Shown in pieces: positions 51,294 through 62,100 of a DNA stretch of 64,000 nucleotides; position 1 is the first letter of the stretch, and every line of letters starts with the position of its first letter. The notes under the pieces are model-generated. The model was not told the origin of the DNA. It did no database searches and saw only the letters and a list, made by a program, of their open reading frames with translations. Made by a program: the position numbers and the translations under genes. This DNA comes from Nitrospira sp. (GTDB lineage: Bacteria > Nitrospirota > Nitrospiria > Nitrospirales > Nitrospiraceae), in assembly GCA_024331095.1 (NCBI GenBank), contig JANDJE010000004.1, positions 56,469 to 120,468 on the forward strand, read 5' to 3'.

Positions 51294-52031
51294 GTGGACG
51301 CACTCGCACAAGCTCTCCATACCGTTTCCTACATGGGGCTTCCCCTGCTGTTCGCCATGGTGCTGCACGAATATGCGCACGGATGGATGGCCGAGAAGCG
51401 CGGCGATCCGACCGCGAGGCTCCAAGGTCGCCTGACTATCAATCCCCTGGCCCATATCGACCCCATGGGTACCGTCATCGTGCCGCTCATCTGCCTGCTC
51501 TTGCCGGGCAGTTTCTTGTTTGGATGGGCCAAGCCGGTGCCGGTCGATCCGCGCAACATGTACCGCCCACGCCGGGACATGGCCCTCGTGGCGACCGCGG
51601 GGCCGGCGATGAATCTCCTGCTGGCCGTCGCCAGCGCCCTGCTGCTGGCCCTGCTCCTTGCCGGAGAACCGACCTTGTCGCCGCGCCAACAGCCCGACGC
51701 CGAGGCGACCTCAAGCCTGTTTACCGCAATGGTGTTGCGTCCGATCGCCGTCATGGCGTTTTATTCCGTCATCATCAACGTGTTCCTGGCGCTCTTTAAT
51801 TTGATTCCCATCCCGCCTCTCGACGGGGGGCGGGCCCTGACCTGTCTGCTGCCGGCCAAGCCGGCGACGGCCCTGGCGCGCCTGGAACCCTACGGCATGT
51901 TGATTTTGGTCGGCCTCATTGTATTCGATAAGGAGTTACGGGTGATCCACACCATCACGACCACGTTCGTCTCCGGCCTCTCCGGAACGATTCTCTCGAC
52001 CGCGCTCGGCCTCGGGAGTCCTGCGCAATGA
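51294..52031 (+). CDS. Site-2 protease family membrane protein
   Basis: 245-aa membrane metalloprotease homologue of the M50 small (YwhC/SpoIVFB-like) group, without PDZ domains. HEYAH (HExxH) is near residue 24 and the third ligand motif PIPPLDGGRAL near residue 175. About six hydrophobic segments. The start is taken as GTG 51294 (giving VDALAQALHT); TTG 51240 is possible but extends beyond the usual N-terminus. It overlaps trpS by 4 bp (ATGA). Substrate unknown. Confidence 0.88.
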   Translation: MDALAQALHTVSYMGLPLLFAMVLHEYAHGWMAEKRGDPTARLQGRLTINPLAHIDPMGTVIVPLICLLLPGSFLFGWAKPVPVDPRNMYRPRRDMALVATAGPAMNLLLAVASALLLALLLAGEPTLSPRQQPDAEATSSLFTAMVLRPIAVMAFYSVIINVFLALFNLIPIPPLDGGRALTCLLPAKPATALARLEPYGMLILVGLIVFDKELRVIHTITTTFVSGLSGTILSTALGLGSPAQ

Positions 52032-53020
52032 CAACGTCTCTGAAACGGGTCTTGAGCGGCATGCAGCCCAGCGGCCTCATGCACCTCGGCAATTATCTGG
52101 GCGCGCTGGAAAACTGGAAAGCCCTGCAGACCCACTACGACTGCTACTTTTTCGTCGCCGATTGGCACGCCCTCTCCACCAACTATGCCGACACGAGCCG
52201 CGTTCGCGAGTTCGTGCGGGAAATGCTGATCGATTGGCTGGCCGCCGGCATCGACCCCGCCCGTTCCACCGTGTTCGTCCAATCCCGCGTGCCGGAGCAC
52301 GCGATCCTGCACCTGCTTTTCTCGATGATGACACCCATCTCCTGGCTTGAGCGCAACCCGACGTACAAAGAAAAGCAGGAAGAAATCAAAGAAAAGGACC
52401 TCGGCACCTACGGCTTTCTCGGCTATCCCGTTCTCCAGGCCGCCGACATCCTGTTGTACAAGCCGGATTTCGTGCCGGTCGGGAAGGATCAGTTGCCGCA
52501 CCTGGAACTCACGCGGGAGATCGCGCGCCGGTTCAACGACATCTACAAAACGCCGGTATTCCCCGAGCCCAAAGAGCACCTCACCAAGTTCCCCAAGGTG
52601 GTCGGCACCGACGGTCGGAAAATGAGCAAGAGCTATCACAACACGATCAATCTTTCCGATCCGGAACCGGTCGTGCGCCAAAAACTCAAAACCATGGTGA
52701 CCGACCCGGCCCGCGTACGTCGGACGGATCCGGGCAACCCCGACCTCTGTCCGGTCTATGAGTTCCATAAAATCTATTCGCCGGCTCCCGTTCAGGAGCA
52801 GATCACACACGAGTGCCGCACCGCCGCCATCGGATGCATCGATTGCAAAAAACTGGTGGCCGACAGAATGGTGGAGCAAATGACCCCGGTCTGGGACGCC
52901 CGCGCCAAGCTGACCGACAATCCGGCCCATCTCGACGCCATCGTCCAAGACGGCAGCGAACGGGCCGCCAAGGTCGCCAAGACCACCCTCGCCGAAGTGA
53001 CTGAGGCGATGAAGATTTAG
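52028..53020 (+). CDS. trpS: Tryptophanyl-tRNA synthetase
   Basis: Charges tRNA-Trp; class I synthetase of 330 aa. The HIGH-like motif is HLGN (SGLMHLGNYLGAL) and the KMSKS motif is KMSKS in DGRKMSKSYHN. A Cys-containing region near residues 245-280 (CPVYEFH, CRTAAIGCIDCK) could bind zinc, a feature of some bacterial TrpRS. The start overlaps the protease stop. The next gene converges. Confidence 0.96.
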   Translation: MTTSLKRVLSGMQPSGLMHLGNYLGALENWKALQTHYDCYFFVADWHALSTNYADTSRVREFVREMLIDWLAAGIDPARSTVFVQSRVPEHAILHLLFSMMTPISWLERNPTYKEKQEEIKEKDLGTYGFLGYPVLQAADILLYKPDFVPVGKDQLPHLELTREIARRFNDIYKTPVFPEPKEHLTKFPKVVGTDGRKMSKSYHNTINLSDPEPVVRQKLKTMVTDPARVRRTDPGNPDLCPVYEFHKIYSPAPVQEQITHECRTAAIGCIDCKKLVADRMVEQMTPVWDARAKLTDNPAHLDAIVQDGSERAAKVAKTTLAEVTEAMKI

Positions 53021-53088
53021 GACGCTCTGGAACGGCCGCCACGTCGTCTCCCTCGGCGAAAAACCTCACCCCAAGAAGAGCGCCGGCT

Positions 53089-53550
53089 CTAACGCTCAAG
53101 CCGCCTTTTCAAGCCGCGGTAGCCTTCGTCCATCACGGCGTCGTGGTTCTTTTCCATGAGAGCTCTGATGCAGGATACCCTGCCGAGAACATTCAGCAGT
53201 GGATTGGAAAGCCCGACGTCCCACCGATAGGTCACCGCCGTTCCATCGTCGAGCGGTTCCAGCGCGAATGTGCCGGTGCCGATCAAATCTCCCGAGGACG
53301 CGACGGTCAGCAACCTTGGCGGCTCAAACACCGTAACCACCGTCTTGAACCGCAAGGTATAGGGCAAGCGGCCTTGCACCTCATGATCGACGACCGAACC
53401 GAGTCGCGCCCGCGATGCCGGATCATGAGCCACCGCTTTTTTCCAGCTTGCCCACCATGAGGGCCACTCGCTCACGTTGACGATTTCCTCCCACACCCGT
53501 TCCCTCGAAGCAGGGAAGCACCAGTTTGTGACGAAGTGATAGATAGTCAT
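53089..53550 (-). CDS. SRPBCC/START-like protein
   Basis: 153-aa single-domain SRPBCC (polyketide cyclase/dehydrase or Bet v 1-like) protein, with the family-typical NWCFPASRERVWEEIVNVSE start and a ligand-pocket helix-grip layout (EWPSWWASWKKAV, TVVTVFEPPRLLTVAS). No catalytic residues are defined for the family, so function is unknown. ATG 53550 with GGAGGGGG upstream is preferred over 53595. Confidence 0.8.
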   Translation of the reverse strand: MTIYHFVTNWCFPASRERVWEEIVNVSEWPSWWASWKKAVAHDPASRARLGSVVDHEVQGRLPYTLRFKTVVTVFEPPRLLTVASSGDLIGTGTFALEPLDDGTAVTYRWDVGLSNPLLNVLGRVSCIRALMEKNHDAVMDEGYRGLKRRLER

Positions 53551-53921
53551 CGATCTTGCCCCCTCCAGCTTCCCCAAACAGACTTGTTCAAGCAATCCCT
53601 TGCCTCACGGACCGACTCTTGCTTCGGACTATACGGCGACCCTCCTGATCTACCAGACTTATGCCGATGCCGCTCCATGACCCAAGCCGATAATGTCATT
53701 CCACACGGCACATCTCTTTTCTCTCTTCCAGATAAAAACTAACCCGGCGGCAACGTCATCTGTATCACTTTGTCCCAAATTGTATCCTTTGGTGCACTAT
53801 CTCTGTATCACATTGCGGCAAACTACGGTAAACTACTCAGCACGCACAGGTCTTGCAGCATGAATGATGGAGAAGACCGATACAGGACAAGCCAGTAAAA
53901 CCATTACAACCATCTCGGACA
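53551..53921. other. Divergent intergenic region with TGTATC repeats
   Basis: 371 bp between divergent genes. The most striking content is the repeat set at 53759-53838, listed separately. No gene is visible. Confidence 0.5.
53759..53838 (+). repeat. TGTATC direct repeats upstream of the receiver/TonB operon
   Basis: TCTGTATCACTTTG (53759-53772) recurs as TCTGTATCACATTG (53802-53815) with one mismatch, 43 bp apart, about four helical turns. A middle, partial copy TGTATCCTTTG starts near 53781. Just after lies a second short repeat, AAACTACGG/TAAACTACT (about 53820-53838). Such spaced repeats are typical of a regulator binding region. No matching regulator is known. Confidence 0.6.
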
Positions 53922-54320
53922 ATGAGCGGCGGACAATCACGATACATCCTCGTCGTCGATGACGATCCCGATATTCGACAAATCCTGCAAGACCGCCTGG
54001 AGTCCTACGGCTATCTGGTTGACACGGCCGCGGATGGACCGACCGCCCTCGAAAAGTTGAATAGTCTCACTCCTGATGGCGTATTTCTGGATATTCGTAT
54101 GCCCGGCATGGATGGAATCGAGGTGCTACGGCGGATCAAAGCCCACGACTGCTCGACGGTGGTCATCATTGTGACCGCCATGAGCGACGAGGACGCGGCG
54201 CCGTCGCCGACCAGGAAAGCGGCTCACGCCTATCTCCTCAAGCCGTTTGACTGGCCGAAAATCAAGCACATCGTCGAACAATGTTTCGAACGGCGGACGG
54301 AATCGGAGTCCGTTCTGTGA
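53922..54320 (+). CDS. Stand-alone response regulator receiver (REC) protein
   Basis: 132-aa CheY-like receiver. The acidic pair is VVDDDPD, the phospho-acceptor Asp is in VFLDIRMP (near 60), the conserved Thr is in IIVTAMS, and Lys in LLKPFD. There is no output domain. The stop overlaps the GTG of the TonB receptor by 4 bp (GTGA), and a histidine kinase follows two genes later, so it is probably phosphorylated by that kinase. Without an output domain it likely acts through protein contact or as a phosphate sink. Confidence 0.88.
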   Translation: MSGGQSRYILVVDDDPDIRQILQDRLESYGYLVDTAADGPTALEKLNSLTPDGVFLDIRMPGMDGIEVLRRIKAHDCSTVVIIVTAMSDEDAAPSPTRKAAHAYLLKPFDWPKIKHIVEQCFERRTESESVL

Positions 54321-56317
54321 GAATCACGCTCCGCGCCATCATCATCGCGAGCTTCCTCGCACTGTCCCTGAGCTCGATTTTCATTTCAGCCCGCGCGGAA
54401 TCGACGGAGACGGACCATGGCTCCTCGGACGTCTTTTCGTTGCTCAAAGAAGAGTCCGTGAGCACCGCTTTGCGGCGAGAGCAGCCGATTTCCCAGGCTC
54501 CCTCCAACGTGTACGTGATCACCGCCGAGGACATCCGCCATTCCGGCGCCGTGGACGTGCCGACTCTCCTACGGCGAATTCCCGGCATCGAGGTCATGCA
54601 AGTGACGGGAGCGGATTTCAATGTCAGCGTGCGCGGCAACAACCAATTGTTCGCCAACAAGTTGCTCGTCTTGGTCGACGGCCGCTCCGTCTACATCGAC
54701 GTGCAGGGCTTTGTCTTCTGGAAAGGCCTTCCGATCACCCTTCCCGAAATCAAGCAAATCGAGGTCATCAAGGGCCCCATCGCCGCCCTCTACGGCTTCA
54801 ACGCCTACGACGGCGTCGTCAACATCATCACGAAAGCGCCGGAAGAGATGAAAGGCACCACGTTGCAAGTGGGAGGAGGAGAAATCGGAACCGTGTCCGC
54901 TTCGGCGATTCACGCGGGGGTCGCCGGCAAGTTCAAATACCGAGTCTCCGGCGGCTATGACCAGACCCATCAATGGCGAGATCGGGACACCCTCGCCCAC
55001 CGATCTTCCAAATTCAACGCTCAGGTCGAATACCTCATGCCGGATCAGTCGAGCGTCACTCTCTCCAGCGGACTCGTCCATATGAATCCCCACGACGGTC
55101 CCATGGTGGGGGTCGGCAACACCATTTTGACGCCGGAAGTCGCTCTGCCCTACGTCAATTTGTCGTATGACCGTCGGGATTTCCTTTTCCGCGCCTATTG
55201 GAACGGTTTTTTCGCCGATGCTGCGGCAATCCCCCATCCTCTTCTTCAACCGTTTATTACGATTACGGATCGCGGCGGTAATTCCAATCTGGGATTCGCA
55301 AGCAACACCTACAATGTCGAGGGACAACACTCCATTTCAATCGGCACGACCGGCCGGCTCACCTACGGATTGAACTATCGCTACAACACACTGTCTTGCG
55401 ACTGCACCACTTCCTTTGAACGGGAGCATCGCCTCGGCGCTTACGTGCAGGGCGAGTGGTCCATATTCCCCTCCGTCACCGTCATCGGAGGGCTCCGCTA
55501 CGATCTCCATTCGGAGATCAACCCCACGTATAGTCCGCGCCTGGCCGTTTTATACACGCCGGTTCCCGGCCATACGTTTCGCGCTCAAGCATCCGTCGGC
55601 TACCGACCTCCGACCTTGTTTGAAACGTATCAAGACGTGCGGTTGAACCCTCTCGTTCCCAATCCCTTCCTCCCTTCATCAAGTACTATCCTAGGGTCGA
55701 GAAATCTTCGGCCGGAAGAGATCCTTTCCTATGAGTTGGGGTACCAGGGCTGGTTCTACCGCCACCGCCTTCGAGTCAGAGCCGATGCGTTTTACAACCG
55801 AACCGCCGATCTGATCGGTCGTTCATCGACCGGCATCGTGACCACCACCTTTAATTCAGGGAAAACTGAAATTTACGGCGGAGAGGCAAGCCTTGAGTTT
55901 CAAGCGTCCTCGTGGTTGACCGGCTTCGTAAATTACTCCTACCAACACATCAAGAGAAACACCGAGGGATTGGCTCGACGAGGCACCCCTCATTCCAAAG
56001 TCAATGTCGGTCTGCGAGCGGAATGGTTCAACGGCTTGAGCGGCGAGGCCGTTCTGCACTACGTGGGACCGGCGACATATCCGGTGTCCGACTCATTCGA
56101 TATTTTCAACGTGTCGCCCGGCACCCGCGTGAGCGGATACACCCTTCTCAATCTCCGCGCGGGGTACCGATTTTGGGAACAAGACACGGAAACCGGATTA
56201 AGGCGCTCGGCGGAACTCGCCGTCTCGGCGTTCAACGTGCTGGACAATCACCGGGAGCATCCCCTGGGCGACCTCATCGGACGGCGCGTGATGGGGTGGT
56301 TGACACTCAAATTCTGA
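54317..56317 (+). CDS. TonB-dependent outer-membrane receptor
   Basis: 666-aa porin-like receptor. The signal peptide covers ~1-28 (IIIASFLALSLSSIFISARA). The plug domain (~45-165) contains VYVITAEDIRHSGAVDVPT, SVRGNNQLFANKLL and LVLVDGRSVYID. The rest is a 22-strand barrel ending in an aromatic Phe (WLTLKF). No clear TonB box is visible between signal and plug. GTG 54317 with GGAG upstream is the likely start because of the GTGA overlap with the receiver gene. Substrate unknown; adjacent ABC_sub_bind suggests a shared small ligand. Confidence 0.9.
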   Translation: MRITLRAIIIASFLALSLSSIFISARAESTETDHGSSDVFSLLKEESVSTALRREQPISQAPSNVYVITAEDIRHSGAVDVPTLLRRIPGIEVMQVTGADFNVSVRGNNQLFANKLLVLVDGRSVYIDVQGFVFWKGLPITLPEIKQIEVIKGPIAALYGFNAYDGVVNIITKAPEEMKGTTLQVGGGEIGTVSASAIHAGVAGKFKYRVSGGYDQTHQWRDRDTLAHRSSKFNAQVEYLMPDQSSVTLSSGLVHMNPHDGPMVGVGNTILTPEVALPYVNLSYDRRDFLFRAYWNGFFADAAAIPHPLLQPFITITDRGGNSNLGFASNTYNVEGQHSISIGTTGRLTYGLNYRYNTLSCDCTTSFEREHRLGAYVQGEWSIFPSVTVIGGLRYDLHSEINPTYSPRLAVLYTPVPGHTFRAQASVGYRPPTLFETYQDVRLNPLVPNPFLPSSSTILGSRNLRPEEILSYELGYQGWFYRHRLRVRADAFYNRTADLIGRSSTGIVTTTFNSGKTEIYGGEASLEFQASSWLTGFVNYSYQHIKRNTEGLARRGTPHSKVNVGLRAEWFNGLSGEAVLHYVGPATYPVSDSFDIFNVSPGTRVSGYTLLNLRAGYRFWEQDTETGLRRSAELAVSAFNVLDNHREHPLGDLIGRRVMGWLTLKF

Positions 56318-56349
56318 CCGCATGGCTCGACAACCTCCGAGCACCGCTC

Positions 56350-57360
56350 ATGAAACGTAGGAAACCGCCCAGACCCATTGTTTCTCCCGCTTGTCTCGTC
56401 CTGCTTGGCGGCTGGAAACTGTGGATCCCTCGGCTTTCGATCACGCTCATCGGGAGCACGGTCGCCTGCTTGTCGGCCGCACTGAATCTCACCGTGTTGA
56501 CCGCGCCGCTCTACGGCTACGAAGTGGCCATTCTCAAATCGGCCAATATCGGCGCCTATAATCAAGCGATCGTCGGCTTTAAGTCCTCCATGCCGCCGGA
56601 TACTGTCTTTGTCGAGTACGACCTCAAAGGCGATTCAAACGTTGGACGGATGTACGCCGGCAAGATACGCGCCTCCGGCGCCGACCTCGTGTTGGCGGTC
56701 GGTACCAAAGCCGCCTTGGCGGCACGGCTTGAGATCCTCGATATTCCGATCGTCTACAGTATGGTCCTCCATCCGACCAAATACGATCTGAAGGCACCGA
56801 ACCTGGTCGGCGTCACCACCAAGCCGATGATCGGACAGCAACTCGGCACCCTCCGAACCGTCATGCCGAATCTGAAACGGATCGGCTATCTGTACGATCC
56901 GAACAAGACGCCGCCCTTGCCGGCCGAGACGACGGCTCAGGCTCGACAATTTGGGATCACGTTCGTCGAGCGTCAGGTGCGATCCACGGAAGAAGTTCCT
57001 CCGGCCCTGCGAGAGCTTCTGCCGGACATCGATGCGCTGTGGCTTTTGTCCGACAGCACGGTGTTGACCGAAGAGTCGTTCTCGTTTCTGTTACGCGCGG
57101 CCTTCGACCGACGCATCCCGGTCATCGGATTCGACCCGGAATTCTCCCGCCGCGGCGCCTTGATCAGTTTCTGGATCGACCCGACCGACATCGGGCGAGA
57201 GGCGGCCTCCATCGCCCACACCATTCTCATCGGCGGAACGGCATCGGCCGCGAAATCCTTCGTGCCGCGACAACGGATGGCCTTGAACCTCGGCACCGCC
57301 GAATATCTCGGCATTGCGATCCCGCCGACAGTGCAGAACATGGCCGACGAGGTGTACTGA
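56350..57360 (+). CDS. ABC_sub_bind-type substrate-binding protein
   Basis: 336-aa periplasmic binding protein of the ABC_sub_bind family (related to TrpX and tyrosine/tryptophan binders). A long N-terminal export segment (about residues 30-56) is followed by two Rossmann-like lobes ([59 protein letters not shown]). No permease or ATPase gene is nearby, so it is more likely a sensor or scavenging protein for the downstream kinase. It begins 32 bp after the receptor and its TGA overlaps the kinase ATG. Confidence 0.85.
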   Translation: MKRRKPPRPIVSPACLVLLGGWKLWIPRLSITLIGSTVACLSAALNLTVLTAPLYGYEVAILKSANIGAYNQAIVGFKSSMPPDTVFVEYDLKGDSNVGRMYAGKIRASGADLVLAVGTKAALAARLEILDIPIVYSMVLHPTKYDLKAPNLVGVTTKPMIGQQLGTLRTVMPNLKRIGYLYDPNKTPPLPAETTAQARQFGITFVERQVRSTEEVPPALRELLPDIDALWLLSDSTVLTEESFSFLLRAAFDRRIPVIGFDPEFSRRGALISFWIDPTDIGREAASIAHTILIGGTASAAKSFVPRQRMALNLGTAEYLGIAIPPTVQNMADEVY

Positions 57361-59039
57361 TGACGGCGACGAACGACTCCGACGAAAACCGCCATCGTCC
57401 GGAAGGTCTCGGACTCAGCACGAAATTCGTGTTGTTCATCAGTTTGGTCATTATCGCGGTTTGTTCGGGCTTAAGCCTCTACTTCATCCGGCAACAATCC
57501 GATTCGATGGCCCGCGCGTTGACCGGCACGGGGAGCCTGCTGGTGAAAAACCTGGCCCATAACAGCCGCTACGGCCTCGTCGCCAAAGATCTGGTGCTGC
57601 TCGAACAGTTGATGAAGGGAGTCATGGACGTGGATGAAAGCGTCTATGTCGTCTTTACGGGGCCGGACGGCAAGCGGTTGGCCGAGAAAAGCAAATCGAA
57701 CGTGTATCCGGACCCCGCCATCGCCCGATCGCTGATCCGCTCTAACGCGAACGATGTCACGATCACATCGTTTACGGCGGACCATGGCCGACGACGCGAA
57801 CACTTTTATGATTTTGCCGTCACGATCCGCCGGGGAAACGACATCAAATCCCCCTTCTTTTCTTTTGAGTCGGAAGAGTCTCACGACGACCCTTCAACGG
57901 CGCGGCTCCAGCCCCGCATTTACGGCATCGTTCAGGTCGGCTTGACGGGAGAGCGGATGAATCGGGCGCTGGATACCTTGATCGGAAACGTCATGATCAT
58001 CACGATCATGGTGATCCTGGCAGGTATCGGGGCCGCGATGCTGTTGACCCGCCGGATCACCACTCCCCTCAAAAACCTCGTCTCGGTCGCCAGACGAATA
58101 GCCGGCGGCGATTTGACCGCCTCGGTGGAACCGACGACTCGCGACGAGGTCGGGCAACTCACTCTGGTTTTCAGCCAAATGACCGAAGCCCTGCGCGAAC
58201 GGGACGCCCAAGTCAAACAGGCGTATCAGGACCTGGAACAGCTCAATCAGTCGCTGGAACAACGGGTGCTCCAGCGAACCAGCGAGCTCCAAGCCGCCAA
58301 CGAAAAATTAAAAGAACTGGACCATCTCAAATCGACCTTCGTCTCGGTCGTCTCGCACGAGCTGCGGACACCCATGACCTCGATCAAAGGCTACATCGAG
58401 AACCTGCTCGATGGCTTGGCCGGAGAACTCACGGACAAACAAACCCGCTCCCTCGAACGGGTCAAGCACAACATCGATCGGCTGACGCGGATGATCAACG
58501 AGCTGCTGGATCTCTCGAAAATAGAAGCCGGGCGGTTGGAATTGCATCTCGCGCCGATCGACATCGTGGACCTCGTGGAGGACGTCGTGGAAAACCATCG
58601 AGCCACGGCCCGCCAGAAGTCCATCCTGCTGCGCGCCGCCCTGCACGCCCCTTTGCCGATGGTTCGGGGGGATACCGACAAGCTCCATCGCGTCCTGATC
58701 AATTTGGTTCACAACGCGATCAAGTTCACACCCGAAGGAGGAGAAATCCTTGTGGAAGTCGGAACGCGAGGCGACGACTTCGTCCAAGTGACCGTGATCG
58801 ACAGCGGAAACGGTATTCCCCCGGACGAGCTGGACAAAATTTTCGACAAGTTTTATTGGAGCAAATCGGCCCCCGTTGAAGCCCGCGGCGCCGGGCTGGG
58901 GCTTCCCATTGCCAAGAATTTGGTCGAACTTCATGGCGGCGTGATGTGGGTGGAAAGTACAGTGGGCAAAGGCAGCCGTTTTTCCTTTACAATCCCTGTG
59001 GCAAGGCTCTTTTCTCATGAGTCGGACTCCGAGTCGTAG
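57360..59039 (+). CDS. Membrane sensor histidine kinase
   Basis: 559-aa sensor kinase. Helix 1 ~22-43, an extracytoplasmic sensor (~44-208), helix 2 ~209-230, HAMP (~231-283), a coiled coil to ~325, then HisKA with phospho-acceptor His 333 (VSHELRTP) and HATPase with N-box HNAIKF, G1 [11 protein letters not shown]2 [10 protein letters not shown]. The first base of its ATG is the last base of the upstream TGA. The periplasmic binding protein directly before it and the receiver at the operon start make a plausible ligand-sensing pathway. Confidence 0.93.
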   Translation: MTATNDSDENRHRPEGLGLSTKFVLFISLVIIAVCSGLSLYFIRQQSDSMARALTGTGSLLVKNLAHNSRYGLVAKDLVLLEQLMKGVMDVDESVYVVFTGPDGKRLAEKSKSNVYPDPAIARSLIRSNANDVTITSFTADHGRRREHFYDFAVTIRRGNDIKSPFFSFESEESHDDPSTARLQPRIYGIVQVGLTGERMNRALDTLIGNVMIITIMVILAGIGAAMLLTRRITTPLKNLVSVARRIAGGDLTASVEPTTRDEVGQLTLVFSQMTEALRERDAQVKQAYQDLEQLNQSLEQRVLQRTSELQAANEKLKELDHLKSTFVSVVSHELRTPMTSIKGYIENLLDGLAGELTDKQTRSLERVKHNIDRLTRMINELLDLSKIEAGRLELHLAPIDIVDLVEDVVENHRATARQKSILLRAALHAPLPMVRGDTDKLHRVLINLVHNAIKFTPEGGEILVEVGTRGDDFVQVTVIDSGNGIPPDELDKIFDKFYWSKSAPVEARGAGLGLPIAKNLVELHGGVMWVESTVGKGSRFSFTIPVARLFSHESDSES

Positions 59040-59176
59040 GCCGTCTTTCTGCTTCAAGACGGTTCAAAGTCCGCCGGCTCCTTCGCGCATGTGTCACAAG
59101 ACCTGGTATGACCTGAGCGCCCGCTCTCCGTCGGTTTCCATTGTTTCCGATCTTTACCGCGCGTTGATGTAGTGCT

Positions 59177-62100
59177 ATGGTGTTCGCCCAAAGCTCTTCT
59201 TCTCAATCTTTTGATCGCATGCCCCACGCCACTGCTCATCCCTTGCGCGGCCTCTTGATCGCCCAGTTCTTCGGAGCGTTCAACGACAACGCATGGAAAC
59301 TGATGGTGGCGCTCCTGGCCATCAGACAGGCGACCGCCTCCCTTCAGCCAGGACCCGACTACGAAACCGCCGTGCAGACCCAGACGGCGATCACATTTGT
59401 CATGTTTACGCTCCCGCTCGTTCTGTTCTCGCTCGTCGGCGGCACATTGGCCGATCGCCTGAGCAAGCGCACGGTCATCATCGCCCTGAAAGCCGTTGAA
59501 GTGATCTTGATGGCAGCCGGCGCCTTCGTCCTATGGCGGGACCCCTCCGGTTGGCTGTTGCCGTTGATCGTCCTCTGCGGCATGGGCGCGCAGAGCGCCC
59601 TCTTCAGTCCATCGAAATACGGCATTCTCCCCGAGCTGGTCCCCCACGAACGGCTTGCCGCCGCCAACGGCCTGTTGGAAATGTGGACCTTCGCCGCCAT
59701 TTTGACCGGAACGGCGGCCGGCGGTTTCTTGCTGCAAGCGGCGGGAGACGAGCCCTGGTTGGCGGCGACGGTTCTCATGGCTCTTTCGATCGTCGGATTG
59801 GTCGCGTCTTTTCAGATTTTGCCGGTGGCGCCGGCTCGCTCCGAAGGCGGCGTCTCGGCAACGGTCCACGCGGCCCTGGCCTCGATCCGCGCCGAGCGTC
59901 TATTACGACTGACCATCGCCGGCGAGATCTTCTTTTGGACCATCGCCAGTCTCTTCGCTCAGAACGTGCTCGTCTATGCCAAGGCCGTGCTGCTCCTATC
60001 GGACGACCGGTCCGGCTTGCCGCTCACCATGTTGTCGGTCGGGATCGGCGTCGGCGCCGTCCTCGTCGGCCGGCTCTCGAAGAATCGAATCGAATACGGT
60101 CTGATCCCGTTGGGCGCCGCGGGCGTTTTTCTCATCCTCGCCTTGCTCGGTCTATCGACCCCGCAACTTGCCGGAACCTTCATCCTCATGGGCTTCCTCG
60201 GCGTGGCCAGTTCCTTCATCTTCGTTCCGCTGAACGCCATTCTCCAGTGGCAATCGCCGCCGGACCGGCGCGGCGCCGTCATCTCATTCTCCAACACCTG
60301 CGTCTTCGCCGGAATCCTGTTGGGTTCGCTGACCGGAGGCGCGCTGGCCAATGCGGGCTTCTCGACGAGCGGGATTTTTCTCGCCACCGCCGCCGTGACA
60401 TTGGGTGGAACGGTGTGGGCTTTCCGACTGTTGCCGGACCTCGTCATCCGACTCGTGTTGGTCATCTTGACCAACAGTCTGTACCGAGTTCGAATTGTTG
60501 GGCAGCACCATGTGCCGCAAACCGGCGGGGCGCTGTTGGTCCCCAATCACATGTCGTTCGTGGACGGATTTTTACTGATGGCCAGCATCGACCGGCCGAT
60601 TCGGTTCGTCGTGGACACGGCCTACGCCGCTCATCCGCTCTTCAAACGGCTCATGACCGTCATGAACGTGATCCCCATTTCATCGTCCGGCGGTCTCCGG
60701 ATGATTCTTCGGGCGCTACGCGCCGCCGGAGAAGCCCTCGACAACGGCGAGTTGGTCTGTATCTTCCCGGAAGGGCAGATCACCCGCACCGGCACCTTGC
60801 TCCCGTTCAGACGGGGATTCGAGCGCATTGTCAAGGGCCGAACGGTTCCAATCATTCCCGTCCATCTGGACCGCATTTGGGGAAGCATCTTCAGTTTCAG
60901 CGGCGGGCGGTTCGTGTGGAAATGGCCGGAACGGATTCCCTATCCGGTCACCCTGTCGTTCGGCGCGCCGCAACCCTCGACCACTCCGGCCCATGAAGTG
61001 CGGCGGCTGATTCGGGAACTGGGCGAAGCGGCCTGGCACCTTCGCAAGATTGATCAAGAGCCGCTGCATCGGCCGGTCCTACGCACATGGCGCCGCCGTC
61101 CCCTGGGTCTCGCCATGGCGGATGCGGCGCGCCCGCGCGTCACCGGTTTCAAGGCTCTGGTCGGAACGATCTCGCTGGCGCGGGCCTTACAACCGCACTG
61201 GAACGGACAGTCTCGCGTGGGCCTTTTGTTGCCGCCCAGCGTGCCGGGTGCGTTGGTCAACATCGCGGCGTCGGTCGCGGGCAAGACCAGTATCAATCTC
61301 AACTACACGGTGGGCCGGACCGGACTCGAATCGGCCGTCAAACAAGCTTCGCTCAACACCGTGCTGACCAGCCGCCTGTTCGTGGAGAAGGCAAAACTTG
61401 AACTTCCGACCGGCGTGACCATTCTCTGGCTGGAAGATCTCGCCACGGGGATCGGCGCGGTCCAGAAACTGGCGGCGTTGTGCCTGGCCCTCGCGGCTCC
61501 GCTGCGCTTCGTCGAAGCGGCCTGCGGTCGAGACCGCAAGGTCTCGATGGACGATCTCGCCACGATCATTTTCAGCAGCGGCAGCACGGGCGAGCCCAAG
61601 GGCGTGATGTTATCCCACTTCAGCATCACGTCCAACGTCGAGGGCGCCGCGCAAGTCATCCACATCGACAAGCATGACCGGGCGTTGGGCATTCTCCCCT
61701 TCTTCCATTCGTTCGGCTACCTGCTGCTCTGGCTCTTGGCGAGGAACGGAGCCGGCATCGTTTTTCACCCGTCCCCGCTGGACGTGACGGCCATCGGAGA
61801 ACTGTGTGCCCGGTATCGGGTCACGTTGCTGATCGCGACGCCGACCTTCCTGCAACTGTACCTTCGCCGCTGCACGCCCGAACAGTTCGGCAGTCTGCGG
61901 GTCGTTCTGACCGGGGCGGAAAAGCTGCCGCTTCGCCTGGTCGATGCCTTTCAAGCCAAATTCGGGATCACGCCGGTCGAGGGCTACGGCGTCACGGAAT
62001 GTTCGCCGGTGATTTCAGCGAATTGCCCGGACTACCGCGCCGCGGGCTTTTATCAAGTGGCGTCGCGCCGAGGCACCGTCGGCCAGCCCCTTCCCGGCGT

